DNA from: an uncultured Porphyromonadaceae bacterium
GTDB lineage: Bacteria > Bacteroidota > Bacteroidia > Bacteroidales > Muribaculaceae
Direction: 5' to 3'
Assembly (NCBI GenBank): GCA_947175425.1
Contig: CAMWMR010000020.1
Span: 1-49,542 of the forward strand
Length of the DNA: 49,542 nucleotides
Shown: one piece after another, positions 8,212-17,399 of the stretch
Position numbering within the stretch: the first letter of the stretch is position 1
How the letters are laid out: each line of letters starts with the position of its first letter
Translations under genes and position numbers: made by a program
The notes under the pieces: generated by a model
What the model was told of the DNA's origin: nothing
Seen by the model: only the letters and a program-made list of their open reading frames with translations
Databases searched by the model: none

Positions 8212-10571
8212 AACTTTTCGAATTCACCCTTTAGATTCCGGAGGTCTTTGATAAGTTGGTTTCTTTCTTTTTCCGCATTCTCTCTGTCACCGACCAATTT
8301 TTCCTTTTCGACTATGAAGTTGTTTATAACTTCCATAAGTTTTGTGGCGACATCTTCAACGAAAGACTGAAGGCTACTGTTAAGGTCTTCATTTTCTTTG
8401 AGAATCTTATCCTTCAGTCCTTCATAGAAGTCTATGTATCGCGTGTTCATGCCATACTTGAAGAGACTTACTTTTTCGTTTGATTCTTGTTCAATTTTCT
8501 TCTGAGCTTCGTCAGTGCTCAATCGGGTTTCGCTATAGTTGGTAGTAATACTGGTGTGTTCGTTCTTACGTGCATACACGTCAAGCTCGATTTTCTGTTT
8601 GTCAATCCATGATGCTATGTTAAGAATCTCGCGCCCAATAAGCACTTTATCAATCACATTTTCAAGAGCTTTTGTATAGATGGACGCATCAATTCCAATA
8701 GTGTTGTCTTTGTTTGCGATTGTCTGGATACACTGAAGCAGAGACTTTACGAGAGCATCACGCTCTTTAAGAAATTGTTCTTTCCAAAGTCGTTTGAGTT
8801 GCCCGTAGAGTGTATCGATTTGCTGGTGATGTGATGTGACCACGGATTCCGGCTGGACTCTATTTACGAAAACCTTTTCGTTTTTTATGCCTCCTCCGAA
8901 CCAACCTGTATAGGTTCCTTTTCTTTTGTAGGAGACTTCGTTATAGTCGGTAGCGTTGGAATTAAGAGTTAATTTATAGGGTAACAGTTTGTCTGCAAAG
9001 AGATTCTTAATTACGAACGTTCTCAATCTGTTCATAAAGATATTTACACAATCATATAGATCGTGCCGCCCAAGGTCTTTGAGATTTTTAAGAATGCCAA
9101 TCTGCGATCTAAGACCTGGCAAATCAACAGAATCTAAGAGGGCTTGATTATCATTAATCTCTTTGATTTCAGTATCGAACTGGTTGAGAACCTCCTCCCG
9201 CAGCATACTGTTCTGATCTTCGTATCGTTTTGCCACAATACTATCTTTGTTGCGTAGGAATTCCGAAAGCAGGAAATCCTCTTTCAAACGTTGGAAGCCT
9301 CCGAGCAACCTTAGGTTGACTGAAAGTTCCGGGTTATCTTCAGAAAAATCTTCTGGGAACCATTCTTGTAGTTGCTTTAGCGTGGCATCTTCTTCATCAA
9401 GAAGATGAGCGGCATTTACATTGCCACCTGCTTTATCCAGTTTAAAGCGAATATGTTCGGCGTATGGACAGGCATAAGTCCAAAGTATACCGTTTCCATT
9501 GGTAAGCTGAGGCTTAATTTTCTGGTTAAAGGTATTATATAGCTCTCCCATTTCCTTATACACCCCGTCCTCATAACCTACGTAGTCGGCCATAGCTGCT
9601 GAAAAGTCGTCAGGGAGCGTGCCATCACTTGCCTCAACTTCAAACACTAAGTCGAGTTTGTTGAAGGTGAAGAGTATTTTTGACATTCCTCCCTTGATTA
9701 TATGGCCGTTGATGAAGGATATGTCGCTTTGAGTCTGTGACCGGTCGGAGCGAGTCGTCATTATTGCAGCATGTGCTTCACGAAGGAAACTTTTTGCAAC
9801 TCTGTCGCGAGACTCCACAGGATCGTTAATTCCGGGAGTATCTACAATTTTATAAGATTCAATTAAGCCGGTTGAATCGTTTTTGTAGGTAAGCAAGGGG
9901 GAATTGACATAGAGATATACAGCCTTTACGACAGGTGCGTACTTCCCGAGAGAACCCACATATTCGATGAGAGTTCCAGCCACCTCTGACAAATCGGTAA
10001 ATCGTTCAGTGTCATTAGGCTGTCCAATCTTTTGGCCACATTCAGGATGCTCCAACATCTTTGTATAGAGTTCATAGCACGCTATAGAGAATTGATAATC
10101 AAAGTTTTCGTTCTCGCAACATTCCTTGAATTTATTTATAAGGGCTTTCCCGTTTAATTCGGGGTGTTTCAGTTTAATCTCATGCAAGGAGTTGTTAGTC
10201 AGATTATATTCTCCTTTTATGTTTTCCCATTCTTTTTTTGTGTAGTATTCAACTTCAAACCGCTGATCATTAGGATTGTCTACATACTGTATTATGGATA
10301 AACCTGCAGTCATTGGAGTTGAGGCTGTGGGAAGCACTTGAATGCCTTCAAATAATAAAGCATTGAGTAGTGCAGACTTACCTGCTTTCATTTGGCCTAC
10401 AATGGCGATAATAAGCTGATTATTATCATTTGCCTGAGCCTCCATAGCTTCCAGCAGCGTTTGGAGGCGTTTTTTTACGCCGGCAATGGCTTTTTTTCTG
10501 TTTTCTCCTTTTGAGTTGGAGTAATCAGAGTCCAGCTTATTGATAAACTTGACTAATGCCGCTATATTCAT
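8208..10571 (-). CDS. bacterial dynamin-like GTPase (787 aa)
   Basis: This is a 787 aa large GTPase. G1 is GQMKAGKS (59-66), the switch I region TASTPMTAG gives G2, G3 is DTPG (244-247) and G4 is NKLD (304-307). The insert between G1 and G3, the helical middle (about 420-680) and the C-terminal coiled coil (about 700-787) match the dynamin superfamily layout, whose members hydrolyse GTP to bend, tether or fuse membranes. No transmembrane paddle is obvious, so membrane contact may come from the coupled hairpin protein. It is the third of three dynamin-like genes in a row, 15 bp after the ankyrin-bearing one. Confidence 0.9.
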   Translation of the reverse strand: MNIAALVKFINKLDSDYSNSKGENRKKAIAGVKKRLQTLLEAMEAQANDNNQLIIAIVGQMKAGKSALLNALLFEGIQVLPTASTPMTAGLSIIQYVDNPNDQRFEVEYYTKKEWENIKGEYNLTNNSLHEIKLKHPELNGKALINKFKECCENENFDYQFSIACYELYTKMLEHPECGQKIGQPNDTERFTDLSEVAGTLIEYVGSLGKYAPVVKAVYLYVNSPLLTYKNDSTGLIESYKIVDTPGINDPVESRDRVAKSFLREAHAAIMTTRSDRSQTQSDISFINGHIIKGGMSKILFTFNKLDLVFEVEASDGTLPDDFSAAMADYVGYEDGVYKEMGELYNTFNQKIKPQLTNGNGILWTYACPYAEHIRFKLDKAGGNVNAAHLLDEEDATLKQLQEWFPEDFSEDNPELSVNLRLLGGFQRLKEDFLLSEFLRNKDSIVAKRYEDQNSMLREEVLNQFDTEIKEINDNQALLDSVDLPGLRSQIGILKNLKDLGRHDLYDCVNIFMNRLRTFVIKNLFADKLLPYKLTLNSNATDYNEVSYKRKGTYTGWFGGGIKNEKVFVNRVQPESVVTSHHQQIDTLYGQLKRLWKEQFLKERDALVKSLLQCIQTIANKDNTIGIDASIYTKALENVIDKVLIGREILNIASWIDKQKIELDVYARKNEHTSITTNYSETRLSTDEAQKKIEQESNEKVSLFKYGMNTRYIDFYEGLKDKILKENEDLNSSLQSFVEDVATKLMEVINNFIVEKEKLVGDRENAEKERNQLIKDLRNLKGEFEKL

Positions 10572-10586
10572 TTTTTGCTGTTTTTA

Positions 10587-12410
10587 TTATTTTGATCTCG
10601 AATTGAATATTTCTTCCGGAGTTCGATCGTGCTTGTCTTTTTTTTCTATTAAAAAAGGATATCGATCCTTGATATTAAGGAAAAGAGATTCATTGCCTCC
10701 CTCTGCTGCAGCATGAAGGATATTGCGACCTTCCCTGTCGGCAGTACGCACTAACCGGTTTATGCCTTTGCCGAGACTGGAGATTATAAGCGATAATGCA
10801 GGAATATTTCCCCTATAGGCTGCATATGTCATCAGGGAATGACCGGAGTTGCTGTAGGTGTGTAGCACGTTGAAACCATTGCCTGTCGATAGGGTTTCTA
10901 TGAGTTGTTCCAGTTCGTAATCAAACACATCGTCAACGGCATCGAAGGGGGATATGACATTACCGGGCGAAGATGTTGCAAATGAAGTTGCCTTATTCAT
11001 GCCTGAGTTGCCTTGTTGCGACTTACTCCATTCCCATATTGTCCCATAGAGCTTATCAAGCTTGTTTCTTATGTTGGAACACATCTCTATAGCATCTGTA
11101 TACAAGGCGAATAGCTTGGAGTATCTCTGGTCTTTTTCTTCCTCTGATTTAGTGAAATAATTATGTAGGTGGCATACTCTGTCATAAAAATGATCTTCTT
11201 GTAACACTACATACGACCTTGATAAACTTGATATAATGTCGCTCACCTCTTTTGGCAGATATTTATGACGGATATATTCTTTTGAAAGTTTAGACGTTAT
11301 AGAAGCAGTGATGCTTGCACGTTCGCTTTCTAATGATCTTTTGCGAGTTTCTTGAAAGGCTATTTCATTCAATAGCAATTTCCTGATTTCATCGAGAATA
11401 CTATCGACTTCGGTATGTGCCCGTTGTTTGCACACAAGCTCGTTTATAGCTTGCTTTATGCACTTGTGTACATCTCCGGTTTCCTTTCTCGACCGGGAGA
11501 AAAAACCATATTTCTCCGAATCGGTTGAGGATAGACACACGCAATCGATTACATTGTCAAAGCCCTTTATACTGTTACAGATATTTGAAAAATTTTCAAT
11601 CACTTGCTGGCGGGTTTTTAATTTATTATTGCAATTTGCCACCAACAATATGGGCTTATTTATGCGCTGGATAATGTCTATATCCGTCTGGGTCATGCAA
11701 GCGCTTGTATCCAGAAGGAAAAGTACAACATCGGAAGTCTCAAGATTTCTCAAGGCTGAGGCATCGTCGGCGTCGTTGGCATTGAAGCCTGGGGAATCAA
11801 TGAACTCAATGTCGTTGAAATGATCACAGGGACATTCTACAACGAATCTGGACATTGCCGAAGAAATCTGTTCGGCGAGCCCTTTGTCCATAGTTCCGTT
11901 GGAGGATACTGCAGTATGCTGAATTCCACTGATTGCCTTTAGATTTACTGGAATCAAAGCATTGGAATGGTTTACAGCATATGCCTTGGCCAATGTCTTT
12001 CGTTTATTACAGTAGATGTGAGTGGGAATAATGGTTGACGGATCCTTGCTGACCGGTAAAAGGTCGGGCCTCTGTAAAAGGAAATTTATTAGACTGGACT
12101 TACCCGAAGAGGTTATTCCTGTAACCGTTACACGTACGCGCTTATAGTTGCCAAAAAAGTCATTTGATATGGCAAATGCAAGCCTTGCTATCAGCTTAAA
12201 GAGGTTGCTAAAAAAAAGCGGAGTACCTATTTTTGAGGAATTTCCGGCAATCCAATCATTGTCAAAGATGGTTTTAACAATCTCTTCAAGCGACAAGCGA
12301 TGAGTTTCCACGTTTATATCGGGTCTCCCGGAACAGATGTCAGACATCAGTCGTATGGCTCTTCTCGGTGAGACAGCGTAAGGATTAATCAGAATTTGTC
12401 CCTCAGGCAT
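10587..12410 (-). CDS. dynamin-like GTPase with C-terminal ankyrin-like repeats (607 aa)
   Basis: I start this gene at the ATG at 12408-12410 (MPEGQILINPYAV). A longer frame to 12524 exists but would overlap the upstream dynamin by 122 bp; the chosen start overlaps its stop by 8 bp, matching the tight packing of the operon. G1 is GITSSGKS (98-105) and G3 is DSPG (205-208). G4 is degenerate (VANCNNK near 257-263) where NKxD is expected, so nucleotide specificity or rate may be altered. A helical region follows. The last ~95 residues contain two to three ankyrin-like units (GHSLMTYAAYRGN, GRNILHAAAEGGN, DRTPEEIF), which usually mediate protein contacts. The fusion suggests a GTPase that recruits a partner. 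Confidence 0.85.
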   Translation of the reverse strand: MPEGQILINPYAVSPRRAIRLMSDICSGRPDINVETHRLSLEEIVKTIFDNDWIAGNSSKIGTPLFFSNLFKLIARLAFAISNDFFGNYKRVRVTVTGITSSGKSSLINFLLQRPDLLPVSKDPSTIIPTHIYCNKRKTLAKAYAVNHSNALIPVNLKAISGIQHTAVSSNGTMDKGLAEQISSAMSRFVVECPCDHFNDIEFIDSPGFNANDADDASALRNLETSDVVLFLLDTSACMTQTDIDIIQRINKPILLVANCNNKLKTRQQVIENFSNICNSIKGFDNVIDCVCLSSTDSEKYGFFSRSRKETGDVHKCIKQAINELVCKQRAHTEVDSILDEIRKLLLNEIAFQETRKRSLESERASITASITSKLSKEYIRHKYLPKEVSDIISSLSRSYVVLQEDHFYDRVCHLHNYFTKSEEEKDQRYSKLFALYTDAIEMCSNIRNKLDKLYGTIWEWSKSQQGNSGMNKATSFATSSPGNVISPFDAVDDVFDYELEQLIETLSTGNGFNVLHTYSNSGHSLMTYAAYRGNIPALSLIISSLGKGINRLVRTADREGRNILHAAAEGGNESLFLNIKDRYPFLIEKKDKHDRTPEEIFNSRSK

Positions 12411-14106
12411 TGGACTTATCCTTTTTGGTGATTGTATTTCGTATTTTCTCAAGTTGGATAATTGCCTTGGCCAATTCTTCATTTGCTCTACCCACGGCAT
12501 CCTGATCCTGTGCATAGGCTTCACGTAGAGCGTTCAGCTGGGCATAAAGTTGGTCTAAGCGAGATTCAAACTGTTTGCGGGTGGCCTCAAGCACCTGTTT
12601 CTGCATTTGCTTCACTTGCATAAGGATAGCCGGAGAAAGCTCGTGGCAAATTTTCGAGCATACCACTGTTCGAATTTGTTTCTTTAGACCTGCTTTGATT
12701 TCTTCGTCGCTTTTACCAAATAGCCCACGTAGGAAATCAGGCACAAATTCGGCTACAAAAGCCAGAATTTGTCCAAGTATGGCAATGTAAGGGTGACCAT
12801 TGTTCATCATTTTCTCGGCAAAGAATCGTATGCCAAATATGATGCTGTCGGATTGGTTGGCGATTATGTCGGCAAATATCCCTTCGGTGATGGTTGTGTT
12901 GGCGATAAGCCTGTTGGTTAAAGCATCAATATCTGCTCGGAGAGCATCGATATACTGCTGCTGCTCATCACTAAATGCGGCCACGAGTTCCGGACGGAGT
13001 ATCTCGGTAAGAGTTTCACTGACTACATTGATGCGATTACCTTTTTTAGCATCAAGAAATGCCTGCGCTACAACTGAGGCATTGTCCTTTATTGCCGCGT
13101 CAATGCGCTCAAGAATGTCATTGGTTGATTTCTCAGGCGTGTCAGCCGAATTAAGTGCATCTTCGAGCTCACTCTTAATTTGGGAAATGCGTTTTTCTAA
13201 ATCCTTAATTTGCTTTTCCAAATTCGGCGCATTAGGGGAGCTAATAACTTCACTGAGTTCGCGGAGGAGTTGAATTTGAGAATTGATAAAAGCTTCCACT
13301 AACGGGATCACCTGTTTCCTTCCCTTTTCGCGAGCGTCAAGACTCTCGATGAATGAGCAGAATGAGTTGACATTTTCATGTCCTTTATTGGTACATAGTT
13401 CACCGGTATATTTGAGGTTGAGCTTGCCGTCAAGTTGTGATTTTATGTGATTTATTGTCTCATTCAGAGCCTGTTCAGATTTAACAAGGTCTATGCGAGA
13501 AGTAAAAATATACGCCTCAAGCCCATAACGCATAATCTCATCAAGGAAGTTTAGGCTTGTCTTTGAGATAGCTCCATCGGATGCATCTTGCAGGAAGGCG
13601 TACACGGTGCCCTTCTTGATATATTGCATCAGCGCGTCGTTGTGTTGTTTGACGCCTGAGTCGGCTCCCGGCATGTCAACAAGAACTATGCCCTTATCAT
13701 ACCAATGACTGATGATGTCGGCAGAACAGTAATATCGAGCGAAATCGCCCGGTCTTGTGATAACATCACAAAATTTAACAAGAGGCCCATTAAAGATAAT
13801 TTCGTTTTCATGGAATACCTCTACATGTGGCAGCTCTCCTTCTCGAACAGGTAATATCTCGCAAGGAATTGCTGTCATTGGGTCTTTGTTTACAGGTAGT
13901 GTTCCTTCTTCGCCTAAGAGCGTATTAATCAGCGAAGTTTTACCTGTGCTGTATATGCCGACTATGGGGATTCGTATATATTTGCGATCTATTACTATAT
14001 CCGTTATTTCTTTTTGCTGTCGTGTGAAAGCTGAATAGGCTTCTGCCGAAAGCAGAGGTCGCAGTATTTCGTCAACCTCGTTTAGCGCTTTTAGTAAATC
14101 TTCCAT
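12403..14106 (-). CDS. dynamin-like GTPase (567 aa)
   Basis: This is a 567 aa GTPase with G1 GIYSTGKT (50-57), G2 threonine in KDPMTAIP, G3 DMPG (144-147) and a G4-like TSRID (202-206, Lys replaced by Arg). After the G domain comes a coiled coil (about 275-330). A helical stretch at about 430-460 (PYIAILGQILAFVAEFVPDF) could be a membrane-touching paddle or short hairpin. A second coiled coil ends the protein. It is followed directly by the ankyrin-type dynamin (8-bp overlap). Bacterial dynamins often occur as tandem pairs acting as heteromers; three in a row is less usual. Confidence 0.88.
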   Translation of the reverse strand: MEDLLKALNEVDEILRPLLSAEAYSAFTRQQKEITDIVIDRKYIRIPIVGIYSTGKTSLINTLLGEEGTLPVNKDPMTAIPCEILPVREGELPHVEVFHENEIIFNGPLVKFCDVITRPGDFARYYCSADIISHWYDKGIVLVDMPGADSGVKQHNDALMQYIKKGTVYAFLQDASDGAISKTSLNFLDEIMRYGLEAYIFTSRIDLVKSEQALNETINHIKSQLDGKLNLKYTGELCTNKGHENVNSFCSFIESLDAREKGRKQVIPLVEAFINSQIQLLRELSEVISSPNAPNLEKQIKDLEKRISQIKSELEDALNSADTPEKSTNDILERIDAAIKDNASVVAQAFLDAKKGNRINVVSETLTEILRPELVAAFSDEQQQYIDALRADIDALTNRLIANTTITEGIFADIIANQSDSIIFGIRFFAEKMMNNGHPYIAILGQILAFVAEFVPDFLRGLFGKSDEEIKAGLKKQIRTVVCSKICHELSPAILMQVKQMQKQVLEATRKQFESRLDQLYAQLNALREAYAQDQDAVGRANEELAKAIIQLEKIRNTITKKDKSNA

Positions 14107-14153
14107 ATTTTACTTTGAATAAATCTAATGAATTAATATCATTCTATTATAAA

Positions 14154-15515
14154 TCACGAACTCTGCTCAGGAATATCATTTTCTGTTATTTCCATTAATT
14201 GAGAACGTGTGGGATTAGCAATTTTGCTGAGGCGGTTTGCCTGGCGCTGTATCACTTTTTCAAAGAGATTGCGGACATATCGTGCGTTACCGAAGTGGGC
14301 TTCTTTCTTTTGTACTTCACGGTATATGGTTTGAAACGCTTTTCTATGTGCGCCCTCAGTAATATGATATTCCCCCTTTTTAAGATTTCGGAGGAAGATT
14401 TCCATTAACTCAATATGCGAATAATCCTCGAAGTTTATATATCGGTTAAACCTTGATTGTAATCCGGGATTGGAATTAATAAACGTTTTTATCTCGTTAC
14501 TATAACCGGCAACTATTACGACAAGCCTGTCACGGTCATCTTCCATGCGCTTTAGCAGTGTATCGATTGCTTCTTGACCGAAAGAATCGTCTTTGCCTTG
14601 TGCAAGGGTATAGGCCTCGTCAATGAACAGGATGCCGTCGAGAGCTTCGTCTATCTTTGCGTTTACTTTTGGTGCTGTCTGCCCAAGATATTCTGCTACT
14701 AAATCCGCTCGTTGAACCTCAACCAAATGTCCCTTCTTCAATAGACCTATTTCCTTGTATATTGAGGCGACAATTCGTGCAACTGTTGTTTTTCCTGTTC
14801 CCGGGCTCCCGGAAAAGACACAATGATAAGATACAGATGCTTTTTTTAGCCCCTGTCTTTCTCTTTTTTGCTGGACTTCAACAAAGTTTTTTAGAGATCT
14901 AACTTCGTCTTTAACACGTGTTAATCCAATTAAACTATCCAATTCCGACATTGAATCGGTCGCTTGTCGAGTAGGCTTATTATTGAAATCAGATTTTTGC
15001 CCTGAGTTAGAACTAAGTCTGAACCGTTCCCATACCGGAGATTCGCCAAAATTACGTGACGAGTTTATGTTGTTTGCGGGCGAAGATGTGCTTTGAATTT
15101 TACTTAGTATATCAGCTGCCCAAAGATTACCATGAACTGTTGCCATTCTTAAATCTTGAATGGCCTGACCTCTATCCTGTGGCATTCCATATCCCGTATA
15201 CATAGCCTCTGCTAAAATGGTCTTTGCCCACGCATTGCCTTTGTGGGCATAGTCCCTTAGCTGATTGACGGCATCTGTCGAAATTATCGCGTTATGCCGT
15301 ACATTAGACGCCGGGTTAACATGTTGAATACACATTAGCATATCCTTGGCCCATAACACGTTTTGATTTGAGGCCATTTGCAAATAATTTATTCCATTGT
15401 TAGAGTCATTAGGTAAATCAATGCCCTCATACAATAAAACGCCATATGCTGCCAATGCGAACCAATCGCCACCTTGAGCTGCATTGAAAATTTGATTAAC
15501 TGCTTCTTGATTCAT
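14154..15515 (-). CDS. Sel1-like repeats + CbxX/EccA-type AAA+ ATPase
   Basis: This is a 453 aa protein. Residues about 1-140 hold Sel1/TPR-like helix pairs (AKTILAEAMYTGYGMPQDRG is typical). A Ser/Asn-rich linker leads to an AAA+ module of the CbxX/CfqX family: Walker A GSPGTGKTT (236-244), Walker B GILFIDEAYTL (294-304), sensor VVIVAGY (332-338) and an arginine-bearing LQSRFNRYI (352-360). Family members include CbbX (Rubisco activase) and EccA of type VII secretion, so the role is to remodel a protein complex. The N-terminal repeats probably choose the client. It sits between the DnaJ-zinc-finger pair and the dynamins, which suggests it works on one of them (inference). Confidence 0.9.
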   Translation of the reverse strand: MNQEAVNQIFNAAQGGDWFALAAYGVLLYEGIDLPNDSNNGINYLQMASNQNVLWAKDMLMCIQHVNPASNVRHNAIISTDAVNQLRDYAHKGNAWAKTILAEAMYTGYGMPQDRGQAIQDLRMATVHGNLWAADILSKIQSTSSPANNINSSRNFGESPVWERFRLSSNSGQKSDFNNKPTRQATDSMSELDSLIGLTRVKDEVRSLKNFVEVQQKRERQGLKKASVSYHCVFSGSPGTGKTTVARIVASIYKEIGLLKKGHLVEVQRADLVAEYLGQTAPKVNAKIDEALDGILFIDEAYTLAQGKDDSFGQEAIDTLLKRMEDDRDRLVVIVAGYSNEIKTFINSNPGLQSRFNRYINFEDYSHIELMEIFLRNLKKGEYHITEGAHRKAFQTIYREVQKKEAHFGNARYVRNLFEKVIQRQANRLSKIANPTRSQLMEITENDIPEQSS

Positions 15516-15518
15516 ATC

Positions 15519-16235
15519 TTAATTCATATTTTCCAATTGCTCTAACTGGCTCTGTAAGTTTATCATCCGAATATTATACTGATGCAATAATTGATTGTAG
15601 CTCAAATAGACGCTTGAATTAGTTCTATCCATATCTTTCAATTGCATCATTCGCATATCCCATTGAGTCTTCTGAATATTTCCCTGTAAATCGGCTATGC
15701 TTTTACGAAGATTTTCAATTTGTCTTTCTTTTGCAGTTTTGCCTGTAGTACTCGCTATTCCACTTTGAACCGAACCGTTTACATTCCGTTGAGGTATATA
15801 ACATGTTTGGCAAACTCCGTTTCCATGACAAACATCACATTGCTCAATAGTATGTCCGGGCATATTGACAAAACCTTTCCCGGAGCATTTTTTGCATTTA
15901 TGAGTCCCATGACATTCCGGACACTCGCCGGGGGCATACATCTGTAAACTCAATGGCCATTTTTGTTTTATGGAATCGTTTTTTCCTAAAATCACAAACG
16001 TGTCGCCATTGCACCATTGCCAATCTATTGTGTCAAAATTAAACCTTAATGATTGTTTGGCCTTAAGTGTTTGATTTCGCCAAATCATAGGTTGAGAATA
16101 CCCGTTACTACTCATTATGGCACAATCAAAGGTCTCGCTTTGAAATAGATTGTCGCAGTTTAGAGTGAAGGAAATAGCTTTTCGCCCTCCTGCACGAAGT
16201 GAATTATACCATTCAAATTTACCTTTCAGCCCCAT
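15519..16235 (-). CDS. DnaJ-type zinc-finger protein with C-terminal coiled coil
   Basis: This 238 aa protein has a beta-rich N-terminal domain (1-100), then eight cysteines in CxxCxGxG-like repeats: C105, C108, C114, C117, C133, C136, C142 and C145 (for example CPECHGTHKC and CDVCHGNGVCQTC). This is the zinc-binding pattern of DnaJ/Hsp40, but there is no J-domain, so it cannot be a standard co-chaperone. Residues about 175-238 form a coiled coil. It is a paralogue of the preceding gene, sharing the FNLDTIDW-type and APGECP-type segments. It is followed by the AAA+ gene after 3 bp and may feed clients to it (inference). Confidence 0.85.
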   Translation of the reverse strand: MGLKGKFEWYNSLRAGGRKAISFTLNCDNLFQSETFDCAIMSSNGYSQPMIWRNQTLKAKQSLRFNFDTIDWQWCNGDTFVILGKNDSIKQKWPLSLQMYAPGECPECHGTHKCKKCSGKGFVNMPGHTIEQCDVCHGNGVCQTCYIPQRNVNGSVQSGIASTTGKTAKERQIENLRKSIADLQGNIQKTQWDMRMMQLKDMDRTNSSVYLSYNQLLHQYNIRMINLQSQLEQLENMN

Positions 16236-16245
16236 GTTTCAGATT

Positions 16246-16746
16246 TTAGAACGGATTAAGGCCTGTTGGTCCAAGTCCGGGAACCGGCTTGCGGCGATTG
16301 ATGTCGCAAGTATGGCATATCCCTGTTCCACCACAATGTTCACAGGATTTCGCTTCCCATATTTTGCCCGAAGGATAAATCATGCCTTGGCCATGACAAT
16401 ATCGACATTTATGCGTGCCATGACAATCGGGACATTCGCCGGGTTTATACTCTTTGATATGGAATTGCCACTTCTTGAGGATTTTATTCTTGGAATCTAT
16501 GATTGCAGCATAATCATCTTGATACCACTCCCAATCCACAGTGTCTAAATTGAAAGCAAAGGATTGCCCGGCTTTCAATTTTACATTGCGGAAATAGAAC
16601 GGTTTCTGGCCATAGCAGTCACATATCATCACATCGACAGTCTCGCTGAACATCAAATTGGTGTTCTTTAGCACAAACTGCCAAAGCTTGATATGCCCTC
16701 CAAGTCGCTGAGGTGAATACAAACTGAAACTTCCCTTTAAACTCAT
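16246..16746 (-). CDS. DnaJ-type zinc-finger protein, short paralogue
   Basis: This 166 aa protein is closely related to the 238 aa neighbour: the same start (M-x-LKG-F), an FNLDTVDWEWY segment and the cysteine set C105, C108, C114, C117, C135, C138, C144 and C147. It lacks the C-terminal coiled coil and ends soon after the zinc site. It probably arose by tandem duplication. It follows the third amphipathic small gene after 13 bp. No J-domain and no signal peptide. The likely role is zinc-stabilised protein binding. Confidence 0.82.
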   Translation of the reverse strand: MSLKGSFSLYSPQRLGGHIKLWQFVLKNTNLMFSETVDVMICDCYGQKPFYFRNVKLKAGQSFAFNLDTVDWEWYQDDYAAIIDSKNKILKKWQFHIKEYKPGECPDCHGTHKCRYCHGQGMIYPSGKIWEAKSCEHCGGTGICHTCDINRRKPVPGLGPTGLNPF

Positions 16747-16759
16747 GAGTAAAGAAAGC

Positions 16760-17077
16760 CTAATTTTTACCTAATAGGCGAGCAATTGCATCGACTACGT
16801 ATGAGAGTCCTTTTTGTACCCATTCGCCGATGGTTGAAATCATTCGTTCAAAGAACTGAGCTACTTTGGCAAATATATTAGGGAGAACTTCCCTGAGCCA
16901 ATTTTGCGCTCCTATAATAATCTCTTTGATAATGTCAGGGTCATTGGGATCGATGTCGTCTCCGGCGTTCTCGATGACATTGTCGGCCTCCATATTAAGG
17001 CTTAATGCCGTCCAGATTTGTTCATCAGACCAATCCGGATGCTTGGCTTTGATTTCGTTGAATTTAGGATTATCCAT
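16760..17077 (-). CDS. small amphipathic protein, paralogue C (105 aa)
   Basis: This is the third of three tandem paralogues. The N-terminal half carries the shared motif KHPDWSDEQIWTAL and an acidic DIDPNDPDI segment. The C-terminal half (about 55-105) is a run of amphipathic helices with many Trp/Phe/Ile/Val residues (FAKVAQFFERMISTIGEWVQ). The helices are too polar for ordinary transmembrane spans but fit membrane-surface or oligomeric pore-like helices. It lies 4 bp after paralogue B. I know no named family for it. Confidence 0.8.
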   Translation of the reverse strand: MDNPKFNEIKAKHPDWSDEQIWTALSLNMEADNVIENAGDDIDPNDPDIIKEIIIGAQNWLREVLPNIFAKVAQFFERMISTIGEWVQKGLSYVVDAIARLLGKN

Positions 17078-17081
17078 GTTT

Positions 17082-17390
17082 TTAGAAATATTTGGGTTGA
17101 CTTATGAGTTCCATGATATATTCAATTCCTTTACTTACCCAGCTTCCGATATTAGAGAGCAGGTTGCCGAAGAATTGTTTTACCTTTTCGAAGATTATTG
17201 GAAGAACTGCATCGAGCCATTCCATAGCTCCTCTGATGATTGCCTCCATGATATCAGGATCATTTTGATCTATATCAGAACCAGCTTCTTCAATTACTTT
17301 ATCAGCTTGCATATCTACACTGATTGCGGTCCAGATTTGTTCATCTGTCCAATCAGGATGTTTTTGTCTGTATTTTTCGTATTGTTCCAT
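17082..17390 (-). CDS. small amphipathic protein, paralogue B (102 aa)
   Basis: This 102 aa protein aligns end to end with paralogue C: KHPDWTDEQIWTAISVDMQA, GSDIDQNDPDIMEAI, and a C-terminal amphipathic region ending near WVSKGIEYIMELI. The high similarity of adjacent genes indicates a fairly recent duplication. No cysteine, signal peptide or enzyme motif is present. Small paralogues encoded beside GTPases and AAA+ ATPases could be the polymer or membrane-active component the machines act on (inference). Confidence 0.8.
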   Translation of the reverse strand: MEQYEKYRQKHPDWTDEQIWTAISVDMQADKVIEEAGSDIDQNDPDIMEAIIRGAMEWLDAVLPIIFEKVKQFFGNLLSNIGSWVSKGIEYIMELISQPKYF

Positions 17391-17399
17391 TTCAATATT

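Noticed and set aside
12411-12524. Longer start for the ankyrin-type dynamin
   Set aside because: It would overlap the upstream dynamin by 122 bp and the added residues read as a shadow of its coiled-coil coding sequence.
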